Shown one piece after another: positions 8,843-16,913 of a DNA stretch of 64,000 nt. This DNA is from an uncultured Rhizobiaceae group bacterium (GTDB taxonomy: Bacteria > Pseudomonadota > Alphaproteobacteria > Rhizobiales > Rhizobiaceae), in NCBI GenBank assembly GCA_947501445.1, contig CANMVS010000013.1, positions 1-64,000 on the forward strand. Reading direction: 5' to 3'. Under the pieces are notes generated by a model that made no database searches, was not told where the DNA came from, and worked only from the letters and a program-made list of their open reading frames with translations. Position numbers and translations under genes: made by a program. Numbering within the stretch: the stretch's first letter is position 1; every line of letters starts with the position of its first letter.

Positions 8843-8856
8843 ACTAACTCGTTAGT
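8843..8856. promoter_or_regulatory. 14-bp inverted repeat between OsmC-like and GlxA-like genes
   Basis: ACTAAC-TC-GTTAGT is a dyad with two perfect 6-base arms, placed between the divergent starts at 8759 and 8906. The position suits an operator for the AraC-type regulator or its own feedback control. No other role is visible. The dyad is seen; the operator role is inferred. Confidence 0.4.
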
Positions 8857-8905
8857 GCCATTTACAAGAAAAACGATCCATTTATGCCAAAAGGAGTGAA
8901 CCAAG

Positions 8906-9955
8906 ATGTCAGGAACGACAAAGATTGATGTCCAGTTGCTTGCGCTCAGGGAAAGCTCGGCGGCGGCGCTTTATGGCATGTTGGAGGTGTTGAGCACAGG
9001 CGGGCGTTCGATCCGAGAAAGCCGGGACATGGATCCGGCCCCAGCAGTTCTTGTGCCGCGCATCGTTTCACCTATGCGTGAGATTTTTCACTGTGCACAC
9101 AGCATCCCGGTTGCCCCCCACTGTGTAATGGATGCAGACAATATCCCTGGGGTGTTGATCATTACCGAATTCTGGCTGGCGCCTGGCGACGACATGACCG
9201 ATCGCTACGATGACGTGAAGTCGTGGCTCAGATTGTGCCGGGATGCTGGTACCACGATCTATTCGGTCTGCGTTGGTTCGGTTCTGGTTGCGGCTGCCGG
9301 TCTTCTCGACGGACGTCCGGCGACATCGCATTGGGCGTTCGAGGATCTGTTCCGACAGAGCTTTCCGCAGGTCAAGTTTGACCCGCGCCCCAGCATTTGC
9401 TTCTCTGATCCGTCCGGGCGTCTTGTCACCGCGGCGGGGGCAAGCTCGTGGCATGATCTGGCGCTTTATATTATCGCACATCATGTCTCGCCGGAAGAAG
9501 CCATGCTGACGGCGAAATTCTTTCTTCTGAACCTCCATCCAGATGGGCAACTGCCCTATGCGAACCGGATGGTTCGTCGCCCGCATGCGGACAGTGTTGT
9601 GCGGCGTGCGGAAACCTGGCTTGCCAAGAACTTCCGGGACCCGGACCCGGTTGCCGGCGTTGTTGAGGCGATCGGAATACCGGAGCGCAGTCTTAAACGA
9701 CGGTTCAATCAGGCCACCGGTCAAACGCTCATCGGCTATGCACAAGATCTGCGGGTCGAGGCCGCCAAACGGGCCCTGGAGTCCGGCCAGGCCTCCGTGG
9801 AGGACATCGCCGCGGACGTCGGCTACGAGAACGTCGCTTTTTTCCGCCGCCTGTTCAAGCGCACCTCCGGCTTGGGGCCGACTCAATACCGGCGCCTCTA
9901 TCGACCCTTCGAGTCGCGCCGCTCTCATGCGCCAACAGGCGCAGACATAACGTAA
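8906..9955 (+). CDS. GlxA-family AraC-type transcriptional regulator
   Basis: A 349-residue regulator with an N-terminal DJ-1/PfpI-like domain (about 5-190) and a C-terminal AraC helix-turn-helix domain (about 225-325: AIGIPERSLKRRFNQATGQTLIGYAQDLRVEAAKRAL and FFRRLFKRTSGLGPTQYRR). The cysteine-containing nucleophile elbow region reads TTIYSVCVGSVLVAAAGLL. Members of this group often regulate catabolism of small nitrogen or sulfur metabolites. The start has AAGGAG 9 bases upstream. Its divergent placement suggests it controls the OsmC-to-GNAT cluster. Confidence 0.9.
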   Translation: MSGTTKIDVQLLALRESSAAALYGMLEVLSTGGRSIRESRDMDPAPAVLVPRIVSPMREIFHCAHSIPVAPHCVMDADNIPGVLIITEFWLAPGDDMTDRYDDVKSWLRLCRDAGTTIYSVCVGSVLVAAAGLLDGRPATSHWAFEDLFRQSFPQVKFDPRPSICFSDPSGRLVTAAGASSWHDLALYIIAHHVSPEEAMLTAKFFLLNLHPDGQLPYANRMVRRPHADSVVRRAETWLAKNFRDPDPVAGVVEAIGIPERSLKRRFNQATGQTLIGYAQDLRVEAAKRALESGQASVEDIAADVGYENVAFFRRLFKRTSGLGPTQYRRLYRPFESRRSHAPTGADIT

Positions 9956-10261
9956 CTACAACACGAGAATTGAGACGGGAACAGGCGAGGCACCCGTGCC
10001 TCCGTAAATTCCGGTTGTTGCCGGCATTCGACTACTTCGATGGCCTAAATGGATCGCTTCTAGCAGATCTGAAACTCATCAGCACCCGGTTCCAGCCTTA
10101 GAATACATGCGACGGCAGTGGGCGGTTTGGCGTAGCTGTCGGACTGCGGCTCAGACTTTTCAGGGTGTTCTCCCCGGCGCATACGATCAGATGCCGTGCC
10201 ACGTGCGAGCCCGCAAAACGATATATCGGACAGCGAATGACAACCCAAGGAGGCGCGCAAG
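9956..10261. other. Intergenic stretch with a weak hairpin
   Basis: No gene is seen in about 306 bases. A short hairpin GAGGCAC-CC-GTGCCTC (9987-10002) follows the GlxA-like gene but has no T-run, so it is only a doubtful terminator. AAGGAGG at 10247-10253 is the ribosome binding site of the next gene. Confidence 0.4.
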
Positions 10262-11095
10262 ATGCAGATGATCGACAGAGAACCCGAAGCGACGGTCAGG
10301 CAAGACCTGCGCCATGCTGGCGCAGCCGTTATGGCGCTGCATTGTTCTGGCTCGGACAGCACGCAGTGGCAGCATCTCGACACCTACTTGGCGCAGGATG
10401 CGGAGCTCATATTGCCCACTCTGGCGGGAGCGGAAGCCCTCAAAAAGGGCTGGTCGCGCAAGACCTATACACTTGCCGACGAGGCAAAGCCGCTTGTTGC
10501 CGCGTTGCGCCGTCAGGCCGTGCCGGTGCATCTGATCGGGCATTCCTACGGCGGTGCGGTCGCACTCCATATCGCGCGTCATCACCCGGAATGTGTCGCA
10601 TCGCTGTGCCTCTATGAACCCACGTCGTTCAGCCTGCTTGGCAATACCGGACCGGGCGACCGGAACCTGTTCGACGAAATCGAGACACTGTCCGTTGCGA
10701 TCGAAGACGCGGTGGCGGAAGGTTGTCCGGGTTTTGCTGCGCAAGTCTTCACAGATTTCTGGGGCGGCGTGGGCGCTTGGCAGGCGCTGCGCCGCGACCG
10801 CCGTGCGGCGCTCATCAATTGGGTCCCCAAATGCGCATTGGATTTCGGCGCGTTATTGTACGAACCAACTGACAAGGCCCTGCCCGCGCATTTGCCCATA
10901 ACTCTGATGGTCGGCACCCAAAGCCACCTGCAGACACGGAGGATCGCGGAGTTGCTGGCCGAGAAGGCACCTCAAACCGCTCTGGTCGACGTCGTGGCAG
11001 CCGGTCATCTTGGGCCGTTTACGTTTCGTGACAGAGTCGTCAGACTGATCGGCGCACATTATCAAAGAGTGGGTCTGTTGACGATTGCGGCTTGA
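10262..11095 (+). CDS. Alpha/beta hydrolase fold protein
   Basis: A 277-residue alpha/beta hydrolase. The nucleophile elbow GHSYGG puts Ser95 at the active site, with the oxyanion segment ALHCSGSDSTQW near residues 25-36 and the probable catalytic histidine in AAGHLGPF near residue 250. The usual acid position near GTQSHLQ has Ser rather than Asp, so the acid may come from elsewhere in the fold. The start is supported by AAGGAGG 8 bases upstream. The substrate is unknown: the family covers esterases, C-C hydrolases and haloperoxidase-like enzymes. It stands alone between the GlxA-like gene and an IS110 remnant. Confidence 0.82.
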   Translation: MQMIDREPEATVRQDLRHAGAAVMALHCSGSDSTQWQHLDTYLAQDAELILPTLAGAEALKKGWSRKTYTLADEAKPLVAALRRQAVPVHLIGHSYGGAVALHIARHHPECVASLCLYEPTSFSLLGNTGPGDRNLFDEIETLSVAIEDAVAEGCPGFAAQVFTDFWGGVGAWQALRRDRRAALINWVPKCALDFGALLYEPTDKALPAHLPITLMVGTQSHLQTRRIAELLAEKAPQTALVDVVAAGHLGPFTFRDRVVRLIGAHYQRVGLLTIAA

Positions 11096-11199
11096 ACCGT
11101 CTCGCTCTGCAATTCGTAAGCGATGGGGTGGACGCCCCCCGGCGGCATCGAATGTGCCAAGGTAGCGGGTGTTGAAACACTGCTACGAGGAGAGCGTCC

Positions 11200-12203
11200 A
11201 TGAACGAAGTTAACATTATCGGCCTGGATTTGGCCAAGAACATATTTCAAGTGCATGGTGCCGGCGCCGACGGATCGGTTGTTTTCCGGCGCAAGTTATC
11301 CCGTGCTCAGCTGTTGAAATTTCTGAGCGTGCAACCGCCTTGCGTAGTGGCAATGGAGGCCTGTGCGAGCGCCCATCACTGGGGGCGGGCGATCAGCGAT
11401 CTCGGTCACGAGGTCCGGCTGATCCCGCCTGCCTACGTCAAACCTTTCGTGAAGCGTCAAAAAAAATGACATGGCCGATGCAGAGGCAGCGCGCTCGTCC
11501 AACTATGCGATTTGTCGCGGTTAAAAGTGAGGCTCAGCAGGTTGCGGCCATGGCGTATCGCACGCGCGATCTTTTGGTTCGACAGTGCACTCAGACGATC
11601 AACGTTTTTCGGGCGCGCTTGGCAGAGCAGGGCATTTTCGCACCCGTCTGTCCTGCACATGTCGGCCGCCTCGCTAGGGTTGTCGATGGCAACGACGGAA
11701 CGTTGCCTGCGGCGGTGCGGGATCTGGCGCGACTGCTCTTGGACCAGATCGCAGGCTTGAGCGAGAAGGTCGCGGATTTGGATGCTGGACTACGCAGACG
11801 TGCAAGCACCGACGATACTGCGCGACGGCTGACCACCATTACGGGCATCGTTCCGATCACCTCTGCGGCGATCACCACCTTTGCGCCGCCAAGGGAGACC
11901 TTTTCGAAAGGTCGGGATTTTGCGGCCTGTGTCGACCTTACGCCGAGACAGCATTCGAGCGGCGGCAAGGAGCGGCTTGGGCGAACGTCGAAGATGGGCC
12001 AGCGAGACATCCGAAGGTTGTTGATCGTCGGTGCCGTAGCGGATTTGCGGTGGGCCGCACGCAAGGGCGCCCCAGAAGGTTCGTGGCTCGCGCGAATGCT
12101 TGAGCGCAAGCCAAAGATGCTGGTCGCGGTGGCGCTGGCCAACCGCATGGCGCGCACGGCCTGGGCGCTGATGCGCAAAGGTAAGATTACAGGGATCCGG
12201 TGA
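11200..12203 (+). pseudogene. IS110-family transposase, frameshifted
   Basis: The N-terminal DEDD-type part (IIGLDLAKNIFQVHGAGADG, VAMEACASAHHWGRA, LIPPAYVKPFVKRQK) is in one frame and stops at about 11469 after a run of eight A residues. With one A fewer the frame would read RQKNDMADAEA, as in intact relatives. A second frame change follows within about 35 bases, after which RPTMRFVAVKSEAQQ, the coiled-coil region and the Transposase_20 part (TTITGIVPITSAAITTF, QHSSGGKERLGRTSKMGQRDIRRLL) continue to 12203. Two lesions make a programmed-frameshift explanation unlikely. The element's ends were not defined. Confidence 0.85.
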
Positions 12204-13008
12204 TGGCGACCGCGTAGGTCAAGCTCGCCGGGGTGTCGCCGCGAATGTGAGCAGGACGGAGGAACGTAAGGCACCGCACCAGTCAGTGCGGCAATCTCAC
12301 CAAATCATGCGCGCCATCAGGCCTGTAGCCTCTTGACGAGAGGCCATCCAATCAAGCCGTGTAGGCAAAAGAGGCTGGCATACACCGCCCGTCGTCACGC
12401 AACAGTTCGCTCCCAACGTCCGAAGCCGCAGCCGTAACCCACAATCCCCATAGACCCAAAACAGCCCGCGCTTTCCTCCCTGTCAGGTTTGTCGCCGCCA
12501 CAGCTCACGCTGATAGCAGCCACAAACCTTAGACAAGGACGAGTTCGCTGCGTTTGCACAGGAGGCCGCTTCGTGTGCTTTGCGGACCTTCACCTTGGAC
12601 TGCACACAAGTTGCACACCTACAGTGGCTACGACCTTAAATCCGACGGACGGTCTGTCCACACCTCCATGGGTCCAACTCTGAGGCCACGCCCCGGCATT
12701 CGCGATTATTCTGCAGTAACTGCTCATCGGCTCGCCGTTTCAAGAGCGCGTTCAATGCTTCAAATTCACCGCTGCAATGTACCCGCTCCGGAATTCACAA
12801 TCCAAAGTCTTGGCAGTAAGGCAGCTCAACTCGATTGCGTCACGACCTGAATGACCCAACCGCTCCCGTCGACCGATGTGGCGGCAATGGGGATGCCTTT
12901 GCACGCAGAGACATTCAGACATCACACCAAGCTTCGGAGTTTCGGTCAAACCGGAGCACCAGAGCTTCGCGGTTCGCCCGCTCTATCGACCTCCACTTTC
13001 CAATGGGT
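12204..13008. other. Gene-free stretch between IS110 remnant and cupin gene
   Basis: About 800 bases without a convincing gene. The first part is likely the non-coding end of the IS110 element. The rest has several short overlapping frames on both strands with no recognisable domain or ribosome binding site and may be decayed sequence. Nothing resembling an RNA gene was recognised. Confidence 0.45.
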
Positions 13009-13608
13009 TCAGACAACCGAGAATGTCGACAAGTCCAGATCGCCGCTCCAACGCCAAGCACCAAGAAATGGTTCCTCTCCGGTACGCCTGCCATGCGGGG
13101 TCCATGCCGGATGGTGGATCAATTCTCCCGGCCGTTTCGGCACGTAGCCGGCTTTTCCAACGGTCCATTCAGCCGTACCAGAGATCACCATGTAGGTTTC
13201 CTCTCCAGAATGGCTGGAGATCGGATAGTCCGTATGAACATCGGACACAAGCAAACCAACCCGAACGTTCTCGCAAGGTAAATGCCCATCGGGGCCCAAA
13301 AGCTCGGTAGTATAGAGCTTTCTGGAAACCTGCTTTGATAAACCTTCGCCCTCCCAACTCGTCCAATCCAGGAGTGGCATGCAGCGCTGAACCAGCCTCG
13401 ACATCGGCAACGAGTCGGTCAGTCGACAAGCGACATCAAGAACTGCCGATGGGTCTGATTGCGAGATCCTGCGGCGGTGGGCGCGAAGATCCGCGTTACT
13501 CAAAGCAGCCGATGCCAGATCACCCCCGACGCGGCCTTCCTTGGCAAAGGCTTCTGCCAACTGCCGAAAAAGATCCTCGAATGCGCCTATTTGGTCTGAA
13601 GATACCAT
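13009..13608 (-). CDS. Probable DMSP lyase, DddQ/DddL-type cupin
   Basis: A 199-residue single-cupin protein matching the DMSP lyase (dimethylpropiothetin dethiomethylase) family, which cleaves dimethylsulfoniopropionate to dimethyl sulfide and acrylate. The cupin core reads YPISSHSGEETYMVISG and IHHPAWTPHGRRT. Spacing matches the residues known in DddQ: Tyr128 (catalytic base), His133, Glu137 and Tyr139, and His172 as the last metal ligand. The length is also that of DddQ. I start at 13608 (MVSSDQ) although the frame stays open to 13797, because the upstream part encodes the tail of a broken nitroreductase. Flanked by IS110 and IS1182 remnants, so probably acquired. Activity is inferred, not shown. 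Confidence 0.75.
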   Translation of the reverse strand: MVSSDQIGAFEDLFRQLAEAFAKEGRVGGDLASAALSNADLRAHRRRISQSDPSAVLDVACRLTDSLPMSRLVQRCMPLLDWTSWEGEGLSKQVSRKLYTTELLGPDGHLPCENVRVGLLVSDVHTDYPISSHSGEETYMVISGTAEWTVGKAGYVPKRPGELIHHPAWTPHGRRTGEEPFLGAWRWSGDLDLSTFSVV

Positions 13609-13635
13609 TTTCTCATTTCCCTGCACTTTGCATGA

Positions 13636-14295
13636 CTCCAGGCGGAACCCCTTGTTGCCTATGAACGCACCAAAATCCGTGTGTTCCGGGATGGCGTATC
13701 GCCAGCTTTTGTCTTCGGCCCACCCGTACCGCCAAACCGAACCGTTCGCAAGCGCGTTGCCTTTCGTAGGGCTGAAGCGCTTGTCGACGTACATCATAGG
13801 CGATCAAGACTGGGTCGATTTCTTGCTCTTGATATTTGTCCTCGTGCACGGTGGCGGACAGCGGTAAACGCAGGCTGACAGTGGGGTTTGCCGCAACTGG
13901 GTAACCGAAGGCAAGCCCCGCGACCGGGAAAACATGGTTGTGGAGTCCCAGCAGATCGCTGACGGCAGTGGTTTTGTTTCTCACCGCGCTGATGGGGCAG
14001 CAGCCAAGGCCGATTGCCTCGGCAGCTGTCACCAAGGCCGCAGGGGCGATGGTCGCGTCGACCGTGGCATCGAAAAAGGCGTCAAGATGATCGTTGGCAA
14101 ACCGGTGGGCACTCAGATCATGAAGTCTGCCTTGGCGCCGGTGATTGCCACAAAAGACCGCGATGTTGGGAGCATCTCGGACCCACGGCTCAGAATCGAG
14201 CAATTCGATCAGACCTGCCTTTGCATCGGCCTCCTGCAAAAGCATGATGTCCCGTTGCTGGAGATCACTTTTGGTTGGCGCGGCCAAGGACGCCG
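13636..14295 (-). pseudogene. Nitroreductase family protein, N-terminally truncated and frameshifted
   Basis: Decayed NAD(P)H-dependent nitroreductase. The remaining part begins inside the family motif LAAPTKSDLQQRDI at the junction with the IS1182 remnant, so roughly the first 50 codons are gone. It continues through APNIAVFCGNHRRQ, AALVTAAEAIGLGCCPISAVRN and HVFPVAGLAFGYP to AYDVRRQALQPYERQR. Near 13730 the reading frame shifts, and the conserved C-terminus RYGWAEDKSWRYAIPEHTDFGAF continues in another frame. That frame has no stop before the DMSP-lyase-like ATG at 13608, so the two are joined in one open frame. Such enzymes bind FMN and reduce nitro compounds or quinones; this copy is not functional. 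Confidence 0.8.
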
Positions 14296-15048
14296 CACAA
14301 CAACACGCAGCATACGGGGCGTCGTCGCCATGGATCGCGCATCAGGATCGCTCAGCGAGACCTGCGTTTCGCTCGTTTCATCCATGCGTTTCTCGATTGA
14401 TCTGTTGTGGATGGCTTCCTTTTGCAGATGTTCCAGCTTTCTGAGAGCCCGCTCCATGCGCGCTTCCGGCATCACCGTACCGGTTTGCTCAAATACCTCG
14501 TCGGCGTGATCCAACTCGCCAAGATAGCGTTCAATGGCCTTATCAATCACACCCAGTTTCTGGCGCAACTTACCACGCGTGTAATTCTTGGCCTTCGCAT
14601 TCACCGCTTTGAACCGGCTGCTATCAGTTGCCACTAAATTCCCATCCAGTAAGTTGATGTCGCGACATGGGGCAACAAACTGCTGGCAGACCTTGCGGAT
14701 CGCAGGTCCGTTGTCTTTGCGGAAGTCAGCAATGGTTTTGAAGCCGGGCTTCAATCGGCCCGCCAGCCAAATGAGTTCCAAATTCCGACCGCACTCCCGT
14801 TCCAACCGCCGCGATGACTGGATCTGGTCCAAATAGCGGTACAGATAAATACGCAGCAGCAGCCCGGGATGATACCCGGGCCGACGCGTCGCAGCTGGAG
14901 AAGCCTGAAAACCCAACTCCGCCAAACCAAGCATATCAACTAAAGCATCAATCGCCCGGACGGAGCTACTCTCGTCGACATAATCATCCAGTCATTCGGG
15001 TAACAACACTGCCTGTTGCCGGTCAATTCCTTCGATAAACTGGCCCAT
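14296..15048 (-). pseudogene. IS1182-family transposase fragment
   Basis: The N-terminal half of a transposase closely related to the one at 1896-3341. It starts at 15048 (MGQFIEGIDRQQ) and hits a TGA at codon 18, before LDDYVDESSSVRAI, so the first open frame begins only at 14934. It continues through RPGYHPGLLLRIYLYRYL and DSSRFKAVNAKAKNY to RSMATTPRM, where homology is lost. The catalytic C-terminal half is missing. Non-functional through both the nonsense codon and the truncation. Confidence 0.88.
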
Positions 15049-15124
15049 GGATAGCCTCCGCATCGAATGCGGAAATCATACCACTATCCAAAATACAGGG
15101 GGAGTTTTCACACAGCCTCCGGAC
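14296..15124 (-). mobile_element. Truncated IS1182-family element (one end only)
   Basis: A partial second copy of the IS1182-type element. It keeps the right inverted repeat (AGTTTTCACACAGCCTCC at 15103-15120) and the sequence to GGAC at 15124 exactly as in the full copy. Homology ends abruptly near 14296, where nitroreductase coding sequence starts. It lies in the same orientation as the full copy at 1728-3419, giving about 820 bp of direct repeat roughly 11.7 kb apart. This truncation probably also removed the nitroreductase N-terminus. Confidence 0.8.
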
Positions 15125-15139
15125 GAACCAGCTATCGTT

Positions 15140-16345
15140 TTATGCGAAGCGCTTTTTCCATCTCATACAACGCTCTGCGTCTCGAAGCTCATAGGCCTCC
15201 AATGCTGCGGCAGGGCTTTCATTGAACCTTTGTTCTGTTTCTTCACCAAGTGCGGTCAGTCGCATGGAGTACCATGCGGTGACACCACCACGTGGCGGTG
15301 CATCGAACAGGGGGAACACCGGATCGTCGGCATTCTCACCCAACCAGCTATTTGCCAGTGATGGGTTCAGTACCATTGAACGCGCAAGGCCAATGGCATC
15401 TGCTGCCCCATCCTGTATTGCCGCTATAGCCTGCTCTCTCGTCTCAAATCCGCCAGTCAGCATAATCGGAATGGACGTGATCGCCTTGGCGCGTTTGGCA
15501 AAATCAAAGAAGTAGGGACCTGTTTGTGATGCACCGTCAGAACTGGAAGGTGCCCCCGGGAAATACGTACCGCCACTGACATCGATAAGGTCGATGGATG
15601 TCCTGTCAAGTAGTCGGACAACCTCAAGCGCATCTTCCTCGCTCAACCCGCCAATCAGCTTATCCGTAGAGTTGATTTTGATGCCAACAGGGAAAGACGC
15701 TCCAACCCCCTGCCTCACTGCATCTATAGTCTCGTCGATCACACGGAAGCGTTCGGCAACCGACCCTCCGTAGTTGTCGGTTCGGTGATTGAACAGGGGG
15801 GACAGGAACTGACTAAACAAAAAACCATGACCTGCATGAATTTGCACACCGCCAAATCCGGCATCCCTGGCCAGAACTGCGGCGCGTGCATAGGCACCTG
15901 GCAATTCCCTGATGTCATCCAACGTCATTCCTGCGCACTGAAGACCTTCCACACGCAGTGCGGATGGTCCTTTCGGTTGACTGATTGGCCCATGCGATAG
16001 GGCACCCGCATGGCCAAGCTGTGGCCAGATATGTGCGCCATTTTCTGACCCTCGTGCGGCCAGCGACCTCACCGCGTCCAAATTTGCATCTGGAACAAGG
16101 ACAAGATTTCCGGGTTTTTCAGGAAACAGAGGACTTGTCTGGACTTCGCCGATCAGCGACAGGGCTGCACCACCTTCGGCCCATCGTTCGTAAAGTCGCA
16201 TCTGGGTTTGCGTCGGGTTTCCTTCCCCATCTCCAAGGCTGTCTGACATGGCTGCCTTGATCAACCTGTTCTTCAGCCGAGCACCACAGGGCAGGTTGAC
16301 AGATTGTCCCAATATCGTTGTGGCGTTCTGATCTTCCTGATTCAT
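15140..16345 (-). CDS. NADH:flavin oxidoreductase, Old Yellow Enzyme family
   Basis: A 401-residue FMN-dependent TIM-barrel enzyme of the OYE family, which reduces activated C=C bonds in enones and related electrophiles. Family marks are RLKNRLIKAAMSDSLGD (flavin contact, residues 24-40), the substrate-binding motif IHAGHGFLFSQFLSPLFNHRTDNYGGS with two active-site histidines, and the FMN phosphate site MLTGGFETREQA followed by GAADAIGLARSMVLNP. No iron-sulfur or second flavin domain is present, so it is a simple single-domain member. GGAG lies 9 bases before the ATG. It follows the ArsR-type regulator gene and carries a matching operator-like sequence at its start. Confidence 0.9.
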   Translation of the reverse strand: MNQEDQNATTILGQSVNLPCGARLKNRLIKAAMSDSLGDGEGNPTQTQMRLYERWAEGGAALSLIGEVQTSPLFPEKPGNLVLVPDANLDAVRSLAARGSENGAHIWPQLGHAGALSHGPISQPKGPSALRVEGLQCAGMTLDDIRELPGAYARAAVLARDAGFGGVQIHAGHGFLFSQFLSPLFNHRTDNYGGSVAERFRVIDETIDAVRQGVGASFPVGIKINSTDKLIGGLSEEDALEVVRLLDRTSIDLIDVSGGTYFPGAPSSSDGASQTGPYFFDFAKRAKAITSIPIMLTGGFETREQAIAAIQDGAADAIGLARSMVLNPSLANSWLGENADDPVFPLFDAPPRGGVTAWYSMRLTALGEETEQRFNESPAAALEAYELRDAERCMRWKKRFA

Positions 16346-16356
16346 ATCATTACTCC

Positions 16357-16372
16357 ATCGTTATATTTCGAT
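16357..16372. promoter_or_regulatory. Operator-like palindrome upstream of the OYE gene
   Basis: ATCGTTATATTTCGAT matches the perfect palindrome before the ArsR-type gene at 13 of 16 positions and sits 12 bases upstream of the OYE start at 16345. This suggests that the regulator binds both sites. The similarity is seen directly; the binding is inferred. Confidence 0.5.
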
Positions 16373-16422
16373 ATGTCGTTTTTCCCGCTGACAACTGATT
16401 TCCGGACTTGTCATTCACAAAT

Positions 16423-16731
16423 CTATGACTTGGCTATTTCGTCTCGAAAGGCGGCCAGAAAGGCCTGAATCTTCTCTTCATCGCGCCGATAAAACGTCCA
16501 CTGACCGTGACGTTCCGCGACCACGAAGCCCGCATGTTTCAAAAGCCCCATGTAGTTTGAGATGGTGGATTGCGAGAGCTGGGCCTTCTCCTGGATATAG
16601 GCCACACACACGCCTTCCAGATCTGCATGTTCAGGCAGGGCGGGCGGGAAGTTGGAACGATCTTTCAGCCACTCCAATATCCTTCGTCGGATCGGATTAT
16701 TCAGCGCTGCTATAGATTTCTCCAGGTCCAT
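16423..16731 (-). CDS. ArsR-family winged-helix transcriptional regulator
   Basis: A 102-residue ArsR/SmtB-type repressor. The winged helix runs from SIAALNNPIRRRILEWLKD through the recognition segment AQLSQSTISNYMGLLKHAGFV to the wing ERHGQWTFYRRDEE. The classical metal-binding ELCVCD motif on the recognition helix is absent, so it probably senses an organic compound or redox state. I start at 16731 (MDLEKS). A TTG at 16767 extends the frame but forms part of a probable -35 box (TTGACA), and no Shine-Dalgarno precedes 16731, which would suit leaderless translation. The OYE gene downstream is the likely target. Confidence 0.85.
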   Translation of the reverse strand: MDLEKSIAALNNPIRRRILEWLKDRSNFPPALPEHADLEGVCVAYIQEKAQLSQSTISNYMGLLKHAGFVVAERHGQWTFYRRDEEKIQAFLAAFRDEIAKS

Positions 16732-16733
16732 AT

Positions 16734-16767
16734 ATCGAGATATCTCGATTTTACATTTCAATGTCAA
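16734..16767 (-). promoter_or_regulatory. Promoter with a 16-bp perfect palindrome before the ArsR-type gene
   Basis: ATCGAGATATCTCGAT at 16734-16749 is a perfect 16-bp palindrome ending just before the ATG at 16731. On the minus strand TTGACA at 16767-16762 is a good -35 box, and the expected -10 position falls inside the palindrome. A bound repressor would block the promoter, which suggests autoregulation. The -10 box itself (GATATC) is poor. Confidence 0.55.
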
Positions 16768-16913
16768 GCGAAATATAGTCGCTGCACGGGCGTATTTTTG
16801 TTGAGTTCAAACAAAATGGTTGATTTGGCAGCCATTGCCTGTGAATACGGCTTTCAAACCGCCCCTGAGCGGGCTGTGTTGATTGTTTTTTGATTTCCCC
16901 CCGGAGTACTCCC

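Noticed and set aside
9068-9928. Long minus-strand frame (286 codons) opposite the GlxA-type regulator
   Set aside because: Complementary to clear DJ-1 and AraC domains; high-GC coding sequence often keeps the opposite strand open.
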